Part shown: positions 1 to 12,840 of the stretch, in pieces
Position numbering within the stretch: the stretch's first letter is position 1
How the letters are laid out: every line of letters starts with the position of its first letter
Assembly (NCBI GenBank): GCA_019614645.1
Contig: JABWDB010000002.1
Coordinates: forward strand, 26,091,501-26,155,500
From: Stratiolaelaps scimitus
Taxonomy: Eukaryota; Arthropoda; Arachnida; Mesostigmata; Laelapidae
Direction of reading: 5' to 3'
DNA: 64,000 nucleotides
Made by a program: the position numbers and the translations under genes
Notes under the pieces: generated by a model
Database searches by the model: none
What the model was told of the DNA's origin: nothing
The model's input: the letters and a program-made list of their open reading frames with translations, nothing else

Positions 1-3000
1 GGTTTTGTTGACCTCAGTATCATGCACATTTTAATTTGGGTTATTTAGAAATACCCTTCGCCCTAAATTTATCTAGGGCGCAAATGCACATATTAGTACA
101 TTAGTAGTTATACCACCACATCTGTATTTTATTCAAACAAATGCACACATTGTATTCTACTACACGCGCGGAGATGAATAATTAAGGTGGGTATGAATAA
201 CATACAGGATATATTCAAGCTCATCTCTTTTTTTAAGGGAGATTTTAAGGGATGCTACGGCTACGGCACGATATCCGATTATATCGAAAAAAAAGCTGTG
301 GTACCATTGTGAACTGATTCGAAAGACACTGGGCTACCTATACTGATATGCACTTAGCAGAATTTTGTCGAATTGTCATGACATTTTTATAGCTTTTACT
401 GGTGAATAAAAGATAATCAGCATAAAAATAGAAATCGAACTTTTAGCTTGGGTTACTCGTTATAAACTTTTCACCCACATTGTGCTCTCTAAGCGGCTGG
501 TTGATGAGAAATGAGCATAACTTAATGCTATCAATTCAATCTCTATGAATAGTGACAGTATTTACATACTATTCATTTTTAATAAATCTCTCTCCCTCTC
601 GCGTTAATTTCTCTTTCCCTTTTAATAACTAGTGGCAGCTCCGAATCGAGAGGTCTGAGAAAACTTGTTCGACTGTGAAGACACCGTTTCGTAATGAATA
701 TTGACGTAACATTGCCATCTAGAGCCAATTACGCTATGGGCAACACGGCATGAGAAGAACAAAGCTCCTATTGCTATGTTTTATTAATTTATGTCCTTCT
801 TGTCAATGCGATCTAGCACAAGGCATAATCTTTTGTTTCGCAAATTGCGCTAGCTTGCATCTACATCTTTGTTTATCTGCCGAATTGAACTCCTTTAAAA
901 GATAACTAAATTTCCCTGATACATTTGTTATTCTGGTTTGAAATATGCTTGAACCGTGTAAGTGATTAACCACCCCGTATATAATTAATTCCCCTCAAAC
1001 CTTACGTAAGGTATATCAATGACTCGTATTGAATCCAACTGGTCGTTAGCTGGATCGGGGGTGAAGCCTTTCGAGAGGCTGCTGGCTTGAATGGGCCCGA
1101 GCGAACTTAAATTTCCGCCGTAACGTCCTCTCAGTCTTCATCTGCGTTTTTAGTCTACATAACTAACCATTGAATGCTTCATTCGATCTATTGCTGGAAG
1201 AAATGGCAGGGCAATCCCTGAGAGCTTCAATATAAGTATAAAAAGGTGCTTCGTATAAATATAATTGAGATGGAAGAAAGAAGAGGAAGGAATGAATGAA
1301 TGAAGAGAAATAAAGTGGCGTCGAATTTTTTCATTTCAAATCTTCCCTGTCGCTGCGCGTCTATTCTATCCTCGCTTGGCCATAGTCCACTGCCTCCCCC
1401 CAACCCTGAAATCTCTCTGAGACTCTGCGCTCGAATGGATCCATCAGCAGGGATATATGGTGAAGGTCGCTCCATCACTTTCTTACTTTATCATCAACAA
1501 CATTTGATGATCATACGGCTCTGCCCGGCCACTGCAATTCGTCGAGCAGCCCTCAGATCTGATAATTCTGCTCAATTGTAGGCCTTCAATGTCGGCCAGA
1601 TGTTCCCGAGAGATGTGTCCCTGACTTAAATCGCGCACGACCAGGCATCAAGTTTAGCAGGAACACTCGCTGAACACGCTTGTAAACTAGGCAATAAAAT
1701 ATTGTGTAATTTGTGTAAGTGGAGAATATTGATGACATTATTAAGGGTATATGCGTTTGCTCGCAATATCCGGAATGTAACGTCTACTCAAATCTAAGGA
1801 GATTTTGGTCTTTCCCTTTAGCTGTGCATACCTATTTTTCTTGTACACTGGAAACAAACACTGAGGTACTTTTTATATGTTCTTATGCTGTTCACTCAGA
1901 CCAGTTAGACATAGGATAATGCCCCTGCAATGGGGCCTACTTTTGAGCTTGTAGCAGGCTTTCATCTTCATAAACTCCACAAGGGTCGACGCCACCGTCG
2001 AGATCATCAACAACCTCAACAAGCGGCAGAGCGAAAACGCCGTCCAACAGCCTCGCGAAGAAAAACGCCCATTTCTATACTCTTCCTCTCTCTCCCTTTA
2101 AAATGATCTCTCAATTTCCTCCAACCTGCAGGGGTGGGCATCATCACAGCGATAATATTTCAAATCTCCCACAAACGGATTGACCCCTGCCTCACGCCAT
2201 CGAAACAAGAAATATAGAAGAGTTTCAAAGGAGCGCCGATCAGCTTTAACGCTGTTCAATGGAGTTGCTAATTATCATGAACGCGAATATCCGCTGGCTT
2301 GACGAATGACAGAGGTTTTCAAGGTGCATATTATGTGTATGCAACTACGACAGCTACGAGGAGTCGCGTAGTGACTGTACCTAGCAATTCGATAACCAGT
2401 CTCAGCGCTGAAAAATGAACGTCACGAGCTTGCTTCGATCGTTCGACATGAATTTATGTTACAAGATGTTTGGAAAGATAGACAACCCTACGGGCTACTA
2501 ACAAACGCTTCAAGATTTTCACAAAAGTTTGACGTCCTTTTAGATACAGTTTTATTGACTTTTTCTTTTCCTTTTTCTCGTTAGCATTTATGGAGCAATT
2601 AAAGTAGAATGAAGCATAGTAGTTAATCACTAATAAGAATTATAAGAGTAATCAAATGACTATCTTGGTTTATTATAAGGTAGAAATACAGTTAGGTTAG
2701 TTGTTTACCCGTGAGGTTTTCAATAAAAATGCCTTTTCTGTCGTTTTGCGGCGCCTTTCTTCATTTGTACCTTCGTACAGCGTCGTTTTCAGTAGGGGCA
2801 AAGTTTTTATGACTTCGGTATTAGCTATTCTATATTTGCCCACTTTATCTATCTCAACTCTATATAGAAATTCTTCAAAGGGGGGCTAACAAGCAGCCGG
2901 AACGAATAAATGGTCGTACTTGTATTTATGATAGCTGAAAGATATAACATCCCTATATAATATCTTTAACCTTTAAGTTAGAAATTTGATTAGGTATCAT

Positions 3001-5271
3001 ATCAAATACCTAGTGTATACTGCGAGCGAAAATCTCATAATTTGAAAAAATATAATAGTTGTCTCATAGGACATGCTTAAAATCACTTTTATTTTCTTCA
3101 ATTTGGTCCACTCGGAAATTCGGGACGCCCTAGATGGATTAAACAAATAACGTTATAGTAACGGAGTTAACATGTCGCTGCTGAGAATGCTATCGCCGTT
3201 GTCTAAAGTATCCGGTTTTCTTCCTATTCAATATACACATATTACTAGCTATACGAATCACTGCATTGGATAGTTGCATAGGTGCGCACGAAGCCATAGC
3301 CCTCTGGCTGAGGTTTCTCCAACGTCGCCGAGTCGCTCGATCTTTTTGTGGCGAACCCCTAACACCACCACCACCGCCGCCGCCACCACGTCTTAATGAG
3401 AAAATAATTGCGGGTTTTGCTGCTCTAATGGCGGTTATTATTATTATGGTGTGCGTAAGAGGACGTTCTACTGCAGGCCGCTTCTGCGACCAGCTCTTAA
3501 GAGCGATTTTGACGTTGGTATCCACCTCCCATCCATTGGCAGAGGTTTATAATGCAAGATCATGACGTCATCAGTGGATCTCGCCACAAGGATGTTAGTG
3601 GTCCCCACAGCCAAAAAAATAACAGTAATCGAAGGAACTTGACCACCGCCTCTCCACCCCTTTATTTGTTCCCTGAATGATAAACAAAGCTTGGACTTGA
3701 AGCCATTTGGCGTCAGAGTGCGTGGGTGTGTTCTAGTAAGGCTCCACCGACCAGTATGTAACTTGGTCATATTTATACATGGAAGAACTTACAATTAATT
3801 GTCAAAGGACAGGACGAGGCCAGGGGGCGATAATCGGGTTGCAATGGTGCGTCGAACTAAATGTGAAGTAGTTGCAAAATGAAGAAACGATACTATTCAA
3901 GATATAGAGAACGTCTATCTGGGTAAAATATAAAGTAGACGATATGGCATTGAACAGACTCCGATGTTGTATGGCATGACGATTGCGAGGCTTTTAGATT
4001 ATTGGTCATTAATCCAACATCTTATAAGGTTTTAATTGGAGAACTTCGCGTTTGGCTCCTCGGAGCGATAATTTGCATGCCATTCACTGGATACAACTGT
4101 GACATAATTATATTATATCATTCTCATGCTCATTGGGCAAGTGTCAATTCAAATTAAAAGAGGATATTTTTTAACAAGAATTTCTTTACCTTCTATGAAC
4201 TACTTTGAGTAAAACACCTGACTAATAATGATATCGCTAAAGTAACTTTGAAACAGCAACACGAATACTTTCGCAAGGGGGTTCACTGAGCTATAGGACC
4301 TACGTATGTGACCAAAACATCTACTTCGATTAATAAGATAGGCTGGCCATCAGTTTAAACCCGTTGTATTTATCGAGTCTATGCGATTGGTAGACAATGA
4401 TATGCGCTATTTATTTAGGTAAATTCTTGAAGTCTACACTGGGCCCTGTGCGTTAGTGCCCCGCTGAAAGTCAACCAAAGATTAATTTAGATTGTATCAA
4501 TTAGTCAAAATCAAATAGGTCAATCTCAATCGATTCTTGGTCAAATACGTCAAAGTACACAGTAAACTACATTGGTCTCTCAATGAACTTCGAACGAACT
4601 CGGAGAATAGAGTAGTTGTTGAAATGAGCGAAAATTCAAGAGTTTTCTGCAGCATCAGTGGCAGCCAACTACGCGGTCGTTCGAGAGGTTTCGTGCCGTG
4701 TAGAGAAGTTTTAACGGTTGGACCAATATTTGAAATTCCCCCGTTCGACAGCATCCACGATGTTCTTATCGTAAATTCGGTTGGCTTCCCACTATAAAAA
4801 CGTGCCCGCACTCAATATTCATGACTTTGCATACGCGAGAAAACCTCGAGCTCTCGTTCAACTTCGGTGTGTGTCCGTTTAAATGCTCTGCGTTTAAATA
4901 GGAAAAGTGCCCAGTCAAGAGACTGTAGTTGCTTCTATATCTGATAGTCAAATCGAAAAGTACATACGCAGATAGTTTCGATAAATGACAAATAAATACC
5001 ACACAGAGCGCATACGACACACGGTCGGGAAAAGGCAAGCCCTGATATAGGGATTCATATTCAGGCGATGTGTGCGCAACGATGATGTGTAAACAAAATA
5101 TTTTAGTTTATGAGCATGCAAAGTCTGCTATAGTGACGGGACTATCAATGGTGACTGTGCGTTTGTCTGACCTTTGTAAACACAACCACGAGACTACGGA
5201 CTCAATTATCACCCGATGCTCTCACGACCATTTCGACGATGTTTACTAGAAAGTACAACTGCCAATTACAG
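1..5271. other. No supported gene
   Basis: AT-rich sequence with short random open frames, one CCA/CCG array and no recognisable protein, RNA or element. Confidence 0.6.
3361..3395. repeat. (CCA/CCG)n trinucleotide array
   Basis: A run of CCACCACCACCGCCGCCGCC type repeats; opposite-strand polyglycine and same-strand polyproline frames are artefacts of it. Confidence 0.85.
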
Positions 5272-5459
5272 TTTTCGAGGTGTATAATAGGGATCGCGTG
5301 ACTCAGATAATTCGAATGTATACAAATGTAGTTGTCTTGTTTGAGTTGGTTGGAATCTCGGATAATTTGTACGCCCATTCAGGACCGGATTGTCTAATCA
5401 CTCCAATAGACTATTCGATAGAATATTCATTTCAGCCAGATACTAGAGGATACGTCAAC
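5272..5459 (+). CDS. Tentative internal exon upstream of the EHD gene
   Basis: A TTACAG acceptor precedes an open stretch of 62 codons that ends at a strong AAC|GTAAGT donor. The reading frame enters with two leftover bases and leaves in phase 0, so it could splice in frame to EHD exon 1 at 7502, which also begins in phase 0. The peptide (for example YAHSGPDCLITPIDYSIEYS) has no low complexity, but I recognise no domain, and EHD proteins normally have no such N-terminal extension. It may be an exon of a different gene or a chance open frame. Confidence 0.25.
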
Positions 5460-7501
5460 GTAAGTTTACGTACTCATTTAGAGAAAAATGACGAAGCGTA
5501 TGGATCAAGCAGTGAACGCGGCAAAAGCCCAATTGAGAAAAGCTAACATTTCATTTTCCAGCCTCCTCAAGGTATGATACAGCTTCTTCTTCCCTCTCAG
5601 ACGTCTGTAGACCACGCGAACAACAACAACGTATTCGGAAAGTCATCTCCGTATATTGGCGCACTTCAAACAATATAGTACAGCCTTGTCATCGAGCCTT
5701 GATATTGGGAGCACTCTTGGGCGGGTGTAGATACACACATGCATACAGTGGTCGAAGGTTCGACCCGAAGAAGTCGTCGATGTTGGGATTCATGTTAAAA
5801 TTGCCCTGCCCTCATGTAGGTCTGTTGGAGAAACCCATGATAAGTCTAGTAAGACCGACCAACCTTCGTAAATAATCTGGAGGAGGCGATAGATGTAGTA
5901 ATCCCTAGCTAATTACCTTCCGATTGCTCTTATCGATCCCCTGGCTTGACTCAAGCAATGCCAGAAAAGCAGAAAGCCCCTTTAAAGCTTTGAGCCCAAT
6001 GCTACCGTAAGGTGATCTATAATTACATTCAATTCATTGGAACAATTAACCAGTGATAAGATTCGTGTCATCACTCCTCGCTATAGCCCGACAGCGCCAC
6101 TGTCTTGGCGTGCCACAGGTCAATAGCTGTTTCACTCGTATTTAATTACCTTAATGGATTCTTTCGATGTGTTTCTCTTTAAGTGTTCTTGAGTAGACAA
6201 TATCAACTGCATTGGTGCATTTTATTGTTGAAACTGAAATCTTTCGGTGCTGACACATCCATTAAAAATTATTGCCCATGACGCATGGACGGCGTATCGC
6301 TCATTAAGCTGGTAGGAGCCGCCACCTGTTAGTAACATATAAATATATCGGCGGTCCAACATGTGCGTGAAGGCACTTGAGCGAACGCTCGTTTACACTC
6401 GACTCCTTCGAGAACTATATATATACATATACACCTTATGCCTTAGATACGGTACTAGGCGCAACTAAGCGATAAGGAATATTGGTTCATGCACGACAAA
6501 GCTGCGAACGATGGTTGCACCCGAAATAGTCCGGAGGCAGGCTACCTATAGCTGTTGGGAAATTCTAAAATTTTACCTGGTTTCAAAAACCTCTCACGAA
6601 CATATATGTAATATCTGTTACCTAGGTAGACGTATATATATATATATATATATATAGATGTATATATCGAAGCCAGTTCGGTGGATTTTTTTTCAAATCA
6701 TCGAGTTTGCTGAGTTACGAGCAAATATTGTTTTATAAGTTGTCGTGTGCACAAGGACTCTTGAGCGATACTTGATCGACATAAGAAGTACATAGGCATG
6801 CATTATGGTACATTCATTAGCAGCTCAGGAAGGTGAACGGTGATGGGCTTTAGCCGACCAGCAGAGAGGCGACTCTCTTGGAAAGCACAGATATGTCTCG
6901 ACTACGGCGAACCTAATTACTGAATTAATTTTGCCCTCCTATCACTACCATAAGCGCCAGTGGAATGATGTAACCTTTATGTAAGTGTCTACGTAAGTAA
7001 GCGTCATCAAGGTCGATCACAGAGGTTAAGGGCGAATTGTCATAACCGATCCAGAAAGGACAGTACGACCAGAGGCCCACAAAGGGGTTTGCCTTATATT
7101 ATGCCATCGTTTCAATGCTTCAGTATCCGCTCCAACGTATTGTATAAATTCGTGTTTTGTCTAAATGTGCGGCGCCATCCTTATTCGGAAGGCTGTGTGG
7201 CACTTCCAAAACGATTCGCTTCAGTTGCTGTGACATAAATTGGAAACTGCCGATACTTTTGGCCTGCCCGAATATAATCATATTGCTTAACTGTTTTTTT
7301 AGGGGGAGACCGGAGCAATTCAGATACTCACCTGAGTAGTCGACTATTCGAATAGACTTATTTTGGTCTATTTTCAAAATACGTTGGATCGACTAACTAT
7401 TTGGTAAAATGAGACTTATTGGTGGTGGGGTCATGTCAGTACTCGTTTCAATTTGTATGGGCGCTGCTAATCAGTCATGATGGTTATCATCATTCATTCA
7501 G
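5460..7501. other. No supported gene upstream of the EHD exons
   Basis: It holds a TA microsatellite and must contain or precede the missing first EHD exon if that exon is close. No start exon could be chosen. Confidence 0.5.
6633..6656. repeat. (TA)12 microsatellite
   Basis: Uninterrupted TA array. Confidence 0.95.
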
Positions 7502-10500
7502 GTTAAGGACACAACACCCGAGGCTTCGCGTGGCCTTGATGTGCATGCATTTTGCTCACTTGAAGAGGGCCTAACTACACTATATGAAGAGCGTCTATTT
7601 CCACTTGAGTGGGAAACTCAGTTTCAACATTTCTCATCTCATTCCCGTCTCACTGAGGCCGACTTCTATGCCAAACCTATCATCCTCATCATGGGGCCGT
7701 ATTCAGTCGGTGCGGTATATTTGGTTGTTTTCTTTGTTTCATTATTTTGTCTCACTACGAATACGCAGTTTTATTTCTCTCAGTATACATCATATCATTC
7801 ACAAACACGTTCAGCTGTATGGAAATTCTTCGTTCGAACTGTCAGATTCTCTTTATTAATACTAAAAATCGACATGACGGGTAAAACCCATTGCGAATGC
7901 ATCTTCTGTATTTTGTCTCAATCAGAGTGCCAGTGCATTGGCCGTTATTATTGTCATAAAGTGTCCCAAAGGTTAATATATGGAATTGGTAGATCCCATA
8001 AGTCAAAGGTGTGTCCGTGGTCATTAGTTTAGGACATCTCCATTTACAGCCTTGACCGTAGTTAGAACGTGATCCCTACAGCTGTGCAATTTGTCTGTCG
8101 TAGTAATGGTAGTTGTTTAGCGTTGAATAGGTAACCTGCGAAAATTTAGTTTCTTATAAACAGCTTCCTCGTACAGCTCATATTGCGAACGGCATCCGCA
8201 AATATTTAATTTTTAACGCAGATGCAGTCCTCTGACCAGTCTCGTTTATTTTATCTTTTAATTTCTGCCGATATTAGGGACTATCACCATAACATTTCCA
8301 AGCTCCGTTGTAAAGCGCATTTCCATTTTACATTCCCAGCAAGTCCTGCGACATTATTCCAGACTTCTGTGTTTAATCTGTGGTAACCACGTACCCATTA
8401 TCTCGCTGCAGCAGGGCTACACGTGTTGTTCATGTTATACGGTCCAGTTCAAAACCGAGATACTTAGGTTAGGGACTATAGTTAGAAAGTCCGGCCTTGG
8501 GCTGGTTTGTCGCTCGCTTTTGATTTTCGACATGTATCCTATTTCGTTCAGTATTTGAATCTAAGCCTTAATGAATAGTAATAATAATAGCAGGTGAAGA
8601 TGTTTAGCTTATCGGTTTCAACACGATGTTTGTGAATTTGGTTTAGGAGTGAGAGCGTACTGATTGCCATAAAGGGATATTGCCTCTATAATCGCTGGAC
8701 GACCTTTAATGCTATTTCATATATCTGTATTGTATACACAGGCAAGACATCACTGGTGGAACGTCTTTTGGGTCGGCCGTATCCGGGCATGCGTGTTGGG
8801 CCGGAACCAACGACAGATCGTTTTGTCGTAATTGGATATTCCCCAACAGATAACACCACACCAGGTGAAAGAGAGCTTTTGCACGTCGGCGTTACAGAAA
8901 TCGCGTCGTGTGCGTCTATGTACAATGTTTCAACAATTGTGTACATTTCCTATGATAACCCTCTTAAAACATGTGCAAATACAAAGCCGGCAAAGGTTGT
9001 ATTTTTTTCAACTATGTAAGTGTCGGAGTCGGAACAGATTGCCCTGAAAGCGCTTTTGTGTACATGTTAGGAGGAGCCTTGATCCTGCCGTCGAATCGTG
9101 AAGGGACAGGCACACGCGGCCGAGGTGAATTTTCCAAGATTGGCCTCGAGAGGTTCGGTGCTGCTTTCCTTGATCGTTTAGTTGGCGCATCCCTGAACGC
9201 CGAAATCCTCAAGGAGATCACGTTCATCGATACGCCTGGCGTTATCTCAGGATCAAGAAAGTAAGTAAGAAAAACGTTGTCATTTCTTAGATAGCTGACG
9301 GGTGTCGAACAGCTCGCTGAGAAATATCACAGTACAGACCTCACACTACATGTCTAGTTGTCGCAAACCGCGATTCGGTTAATATACTAGAAGTGATTTG
9401 CGGATGTAGTTTTTCCTCAAATGAAGCTGCCCAGTAATGCCGTTTGCTATGCTTGAAAATAACCGGCTACATGCATACGTTGTGGATACGTTGTTCGAAC
9501 AGTTAGAATGTGTTATTTGGCGATAGTTTCCAATAACAGATGTTATCTATGTCAATTTCTCAAACCGTTGTTTCTTGTTAAATGTGAGCCTAGTTACGAC
9601 TATGTTGGCGCAATGGAGTGGTTCGGAGAAAAGAGTGACCAAATCGTGGTTATGATCGATGCACTCAAGCCTGAAATATCGGATGAACTCAAGACAGTGC
9701 TTCAGGCAATCAAGAGATACGCTCACAAGATACGGTTCATTATTAACAAGGCTGACGAAATCGCGTCGGACGATGAACTTTTGAAGGTAATGTTTTCTGA
9801 AAGCGTTGCATGTGTACACCTGCAGCGAAGAAAAATTAATGATTACATCCAGATTGTCAAGCCAGTGTTCGCTGTACTGTTTATGGGCGTTTTTGCCCGG
9901 TTGAATTGGGAATAATCTTCAGTTGGGTTTGGTTGTGTCCGCAATGCCAACTTTGAAGTGCTATGTTAATTAGCCACCGCAACGACATTATTCATTAGGG
10001 TAAGCCTGTGTATCCGAGTTGCCATGTGTCGACTTTTTTAGATCTCTCCCCGGGGCTCTGCGAAGTAAATGTTTATCTTATTAACGCGTAGGTGTATGGG
10101 GCGATCCTTTGGTCGTTGGGCCAAGTCCTTGGCACACCCGAGGTACCTGATATTCTCCTCGGATCGTTCTGGAGTCGTGGCGCTCGAGCAGATTCACAAA
10201 AGTCAGGCATCTTCACGGCTAACCTGCAACGACTTGATAATGAAATAGCCGAACTTCCTTGCAATTCCGCTATGCGTAAGCTCGACCAAATCATGCGAAG
10301 GGCCCGCCAAGTTAAAGCACATGGGATCCTTATAAACTATCTAAAGGAACATTACTCTGCTGTTCTCAAAAAGGTAGATATACTACGAATACTGTTTTTG
10401 TACATTGATAGCACATGGGACATGATAATTTCGGCTGTTTAGAAGAAAGACCTGCGGATGCTTTTGTACGATAACAAGTGTACATGAAAAAATCTATAAA

Positions 10501-12493
10501 CAATATAGCTGTTGTGTTTTATTTTTGTTGTGAATAGTTTCGGATTTTTTTTACACCTAATAAATCGCTTGCTATATCGGTGTATGCAGATGATTTCTTT
10601 CAAACTACGTACGCCTCAAATATTCGTTAGTCCACTGAAATGAGTTTGACGTAAGTGTGTATAACGTTCAGTTTGATGCAAAATAAAGTAAGATAAGTAG
10701 ACATTATACATTAGAGTTTTGCATAATCCTTATAATGATGAAATTGTCTCAGCTTTCATGATCATATTGTAGGCTATGCTTTGAATTATGATAACAGAAT
10801 CGACTTCGGGTCGATAACAAGTTAGCAATCTGGCGGCGCTCGGTCACATAAGGACAATAAAATTGGAGAGGAATCGACTCTGACCACTCAAGAAATATTC
10901 TGTAGAATGCCGTACACTGTGTCACGTAAGAAGCAGAACAAGAGAGGTTAACTTGGCTAACTTAAGTTGGTTCTGATCGCGTTTAATCGGGTAACATAAT
11001 CTTGGCGGCATGTTGAATGTCAATCACTTTTTCAATTATGTCATGCCCCTCCATGCAACAAGCGACATTGGTCATATCTCTGTCAACTATGAGGAACATT
11101 GGTTTATATCTGAATATTTTTATTCAGATATAAACCAATTATATATAGAGGAGCTAATTGTTGGTGTTTGGTTCTATGGTCCTTCTATATCTCTTGCTAC
11201 GCCTCGTGCAGGGAGCCTCTGCTCGCCTTTCTACATCGGAACTGACAGAGATCTTCGAACAGTTGGTGTCCAAGTACAAGATCTCTATGGGTGACTTACC
11301 AGAGGCTTCGGTTATGCGCAAAAAGCTACGATGGTCATCAGATTTACATAATTGCTCTACAGAAAAGATTCTTTCTCTATTAGAGGATGTCAATAAATTT
11401 ATTAACGCGGATATTCCAGCTCTCTTAGATATGGCCCAAAGAAAAGAGCCCCTACATGTTCGAGCAATCTTCGGCCGGCAAATGCGTCAGGTATGCTTTG
11501 ATGTGAATGTGCGGTCTGGGTTGCAGAAGTTGGAAAAAAAAATTATGTGTAACGTTTGCATTACGTAGTTCATTGAAATATAGGCAATTGGGTTATTTTC
11601 TGGGGACGCGATGACCCTTAAATCGAGACCCTTACTTCGAGACATATAACGAGCGCATTTGCTAGACCTGTCCTACGCCTGAATAATCAAGAAACTTGTC
11701 AGGCTTGGCGAACCTTGTCAGCAGACCGGTACAATCTCGAGCAGAACCAATGCACTGTATATTCAATGTAATATTTCGCTTTAAGGTGGTTGCTGAGCAT
11801 ATCTCCGCTCAGCAGCACGCCAAGTACGCCGAGATGTTCAAACGTTTGTCGAGCCATGAAGGGCCGTTGGAACTCGTTGAAGTGAGTGCGGCACTTCAGG
11901 AAGAAAACTCGATGCTCGATCCTGTCACATTTTCCATACTTTGGAATTTTGTCGATATCGAAGGAGAGGAAAAACTCGACAGCCAAGGCTTTGCTATATT
12001 CATGCATCTTGTTGATCATTGGCGTCATGGTACGTTTTTCCCGGTGCTTGACATCTACAAACAAACAGTTTTACACTATAGACATCGCCATTTTGAGAGT
12101 CTCTGCATAACATTTGTAAATACACCCTTCGTGGAAGACTGGAAGTAGGGAAACACTAATTAGCGTTGAGCATGTGAGGGCTAATTTCGCATCGCACACA
12201 CTGCACTGCACTGTAACGAATTCACCAATTTCAGCTGTGAGTTGAATATTTTCTTGCATTAGACATTGGATGTACATTAACACACTGCTGGGAGAAGTGA
12301 CAAGTTTGTGATCATGTATACATACATATTTATATACAATGTTTGCGTTTCAGACGAGAAGTCATCATGTATTTCTCTCGTTGAGAGGCTGATGGAAAAT
12401 GACGCTGTAACAACCCTACGACCTTCAAACAGTGAACTAAGAAGCCCCGACCATGCTGAATCGAAAAACCGCCGATCTTGTGGAGACGTTTAA
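7502..12493 (+). CDS. EHD: EHD-family dynamin-like ATPase (EH domain-containing protein), 8-exon model
   Basis: The model joins 7502..7709, 8742..8864, 9071..9260, 9594..9786, 10092..10373, 11212..11490, 11786..12029 and 12354..12493. Every junction is GT-AG and every phase agrees, giving about 552 residues, close to the usual 530-550 of EHD proteins. EHDs bind ATP, assemble on membranes and tubulate recycling endosomes. Visible motifs are the P-loop GPYSVGKT (residues 65-72, split by intron 1), PGMRVGPEPTTD just after it, DTPG (164-167), NKAD (225-228), the helical region (about 320-420) and a C-terminal EH domain (about 437-505). Trp478 of the EH NPF pocket is kept, but the EF-hand-like loop (D-I-E-G-E-E-K-L-D) is degenerate. 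Oddities are a shortened segment after DTPG and almost no linker before the EH domain. Exon 1 opens after a CAG acceptor with no ATG, so a short 5' exon is missing. Family assignment is firm; exact ends of exons 1, 4 and 7 are less sure. Confidence 0.88.
11098..11139. repeat. Perfect hairpin, 19-bp arms, 4-nt loop (EHD intron 5)
   Basis: Arms at 11098-11116 and 11121-11139 are exact reverse complements (ATTGGTTTATATCTGAATA and its partner) around TTTT. It sits 72 nt before the acceptor of EHD exon 6. Confidence 0.95.
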
Positions 12494-12834
12494 CCCATGT
12501 TGTAATAATAATAATAATAACTAAAGGGATACATTTAACTATAATGTTGACACAGCTAAATTACTTGAGCAATCTTTGTTTACGTCCAGCATTGACCGTA
12601 ACTTTGAATTCGACACAATGTGGAGAAGTGCGCCAAGCCTCGCTTGCTTTTCCCATCAATACATTCAAAAATAGTCGCTACTACGGCATAGCCTACAAGT
12701 CTAATTTATTAAAGGGCGTAATTAAGTCTTGTCGTTGCTTGAAACGTCCTCAAGCAATTACACAGTATTACCTCCATAACTGCTAAGGTGATCTCCGGTA
12801 ACAGATTGATGTAACGCGCATGTCCATTGCTTCA

Positions 12835-12840
12835 AATAAA
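12835..12840 (+). terminator. Candidate polyadenylation signal of the EHD gene
   Basis: A canonical AATAAA lies about 340 nt downstream of the EHD stop codon on the same strand, which is a plausible 3'UTR length. No other support is visible. Confidence 0.35.

Noticed and set aside
7502..12493. Sarcalumenin instead of EHD
   Set aside because: GPYSVGK resembles the sarcalumenin P-loop, but PGMRVGPEPTTD and a C-terminal EH domain place it with EHDs.
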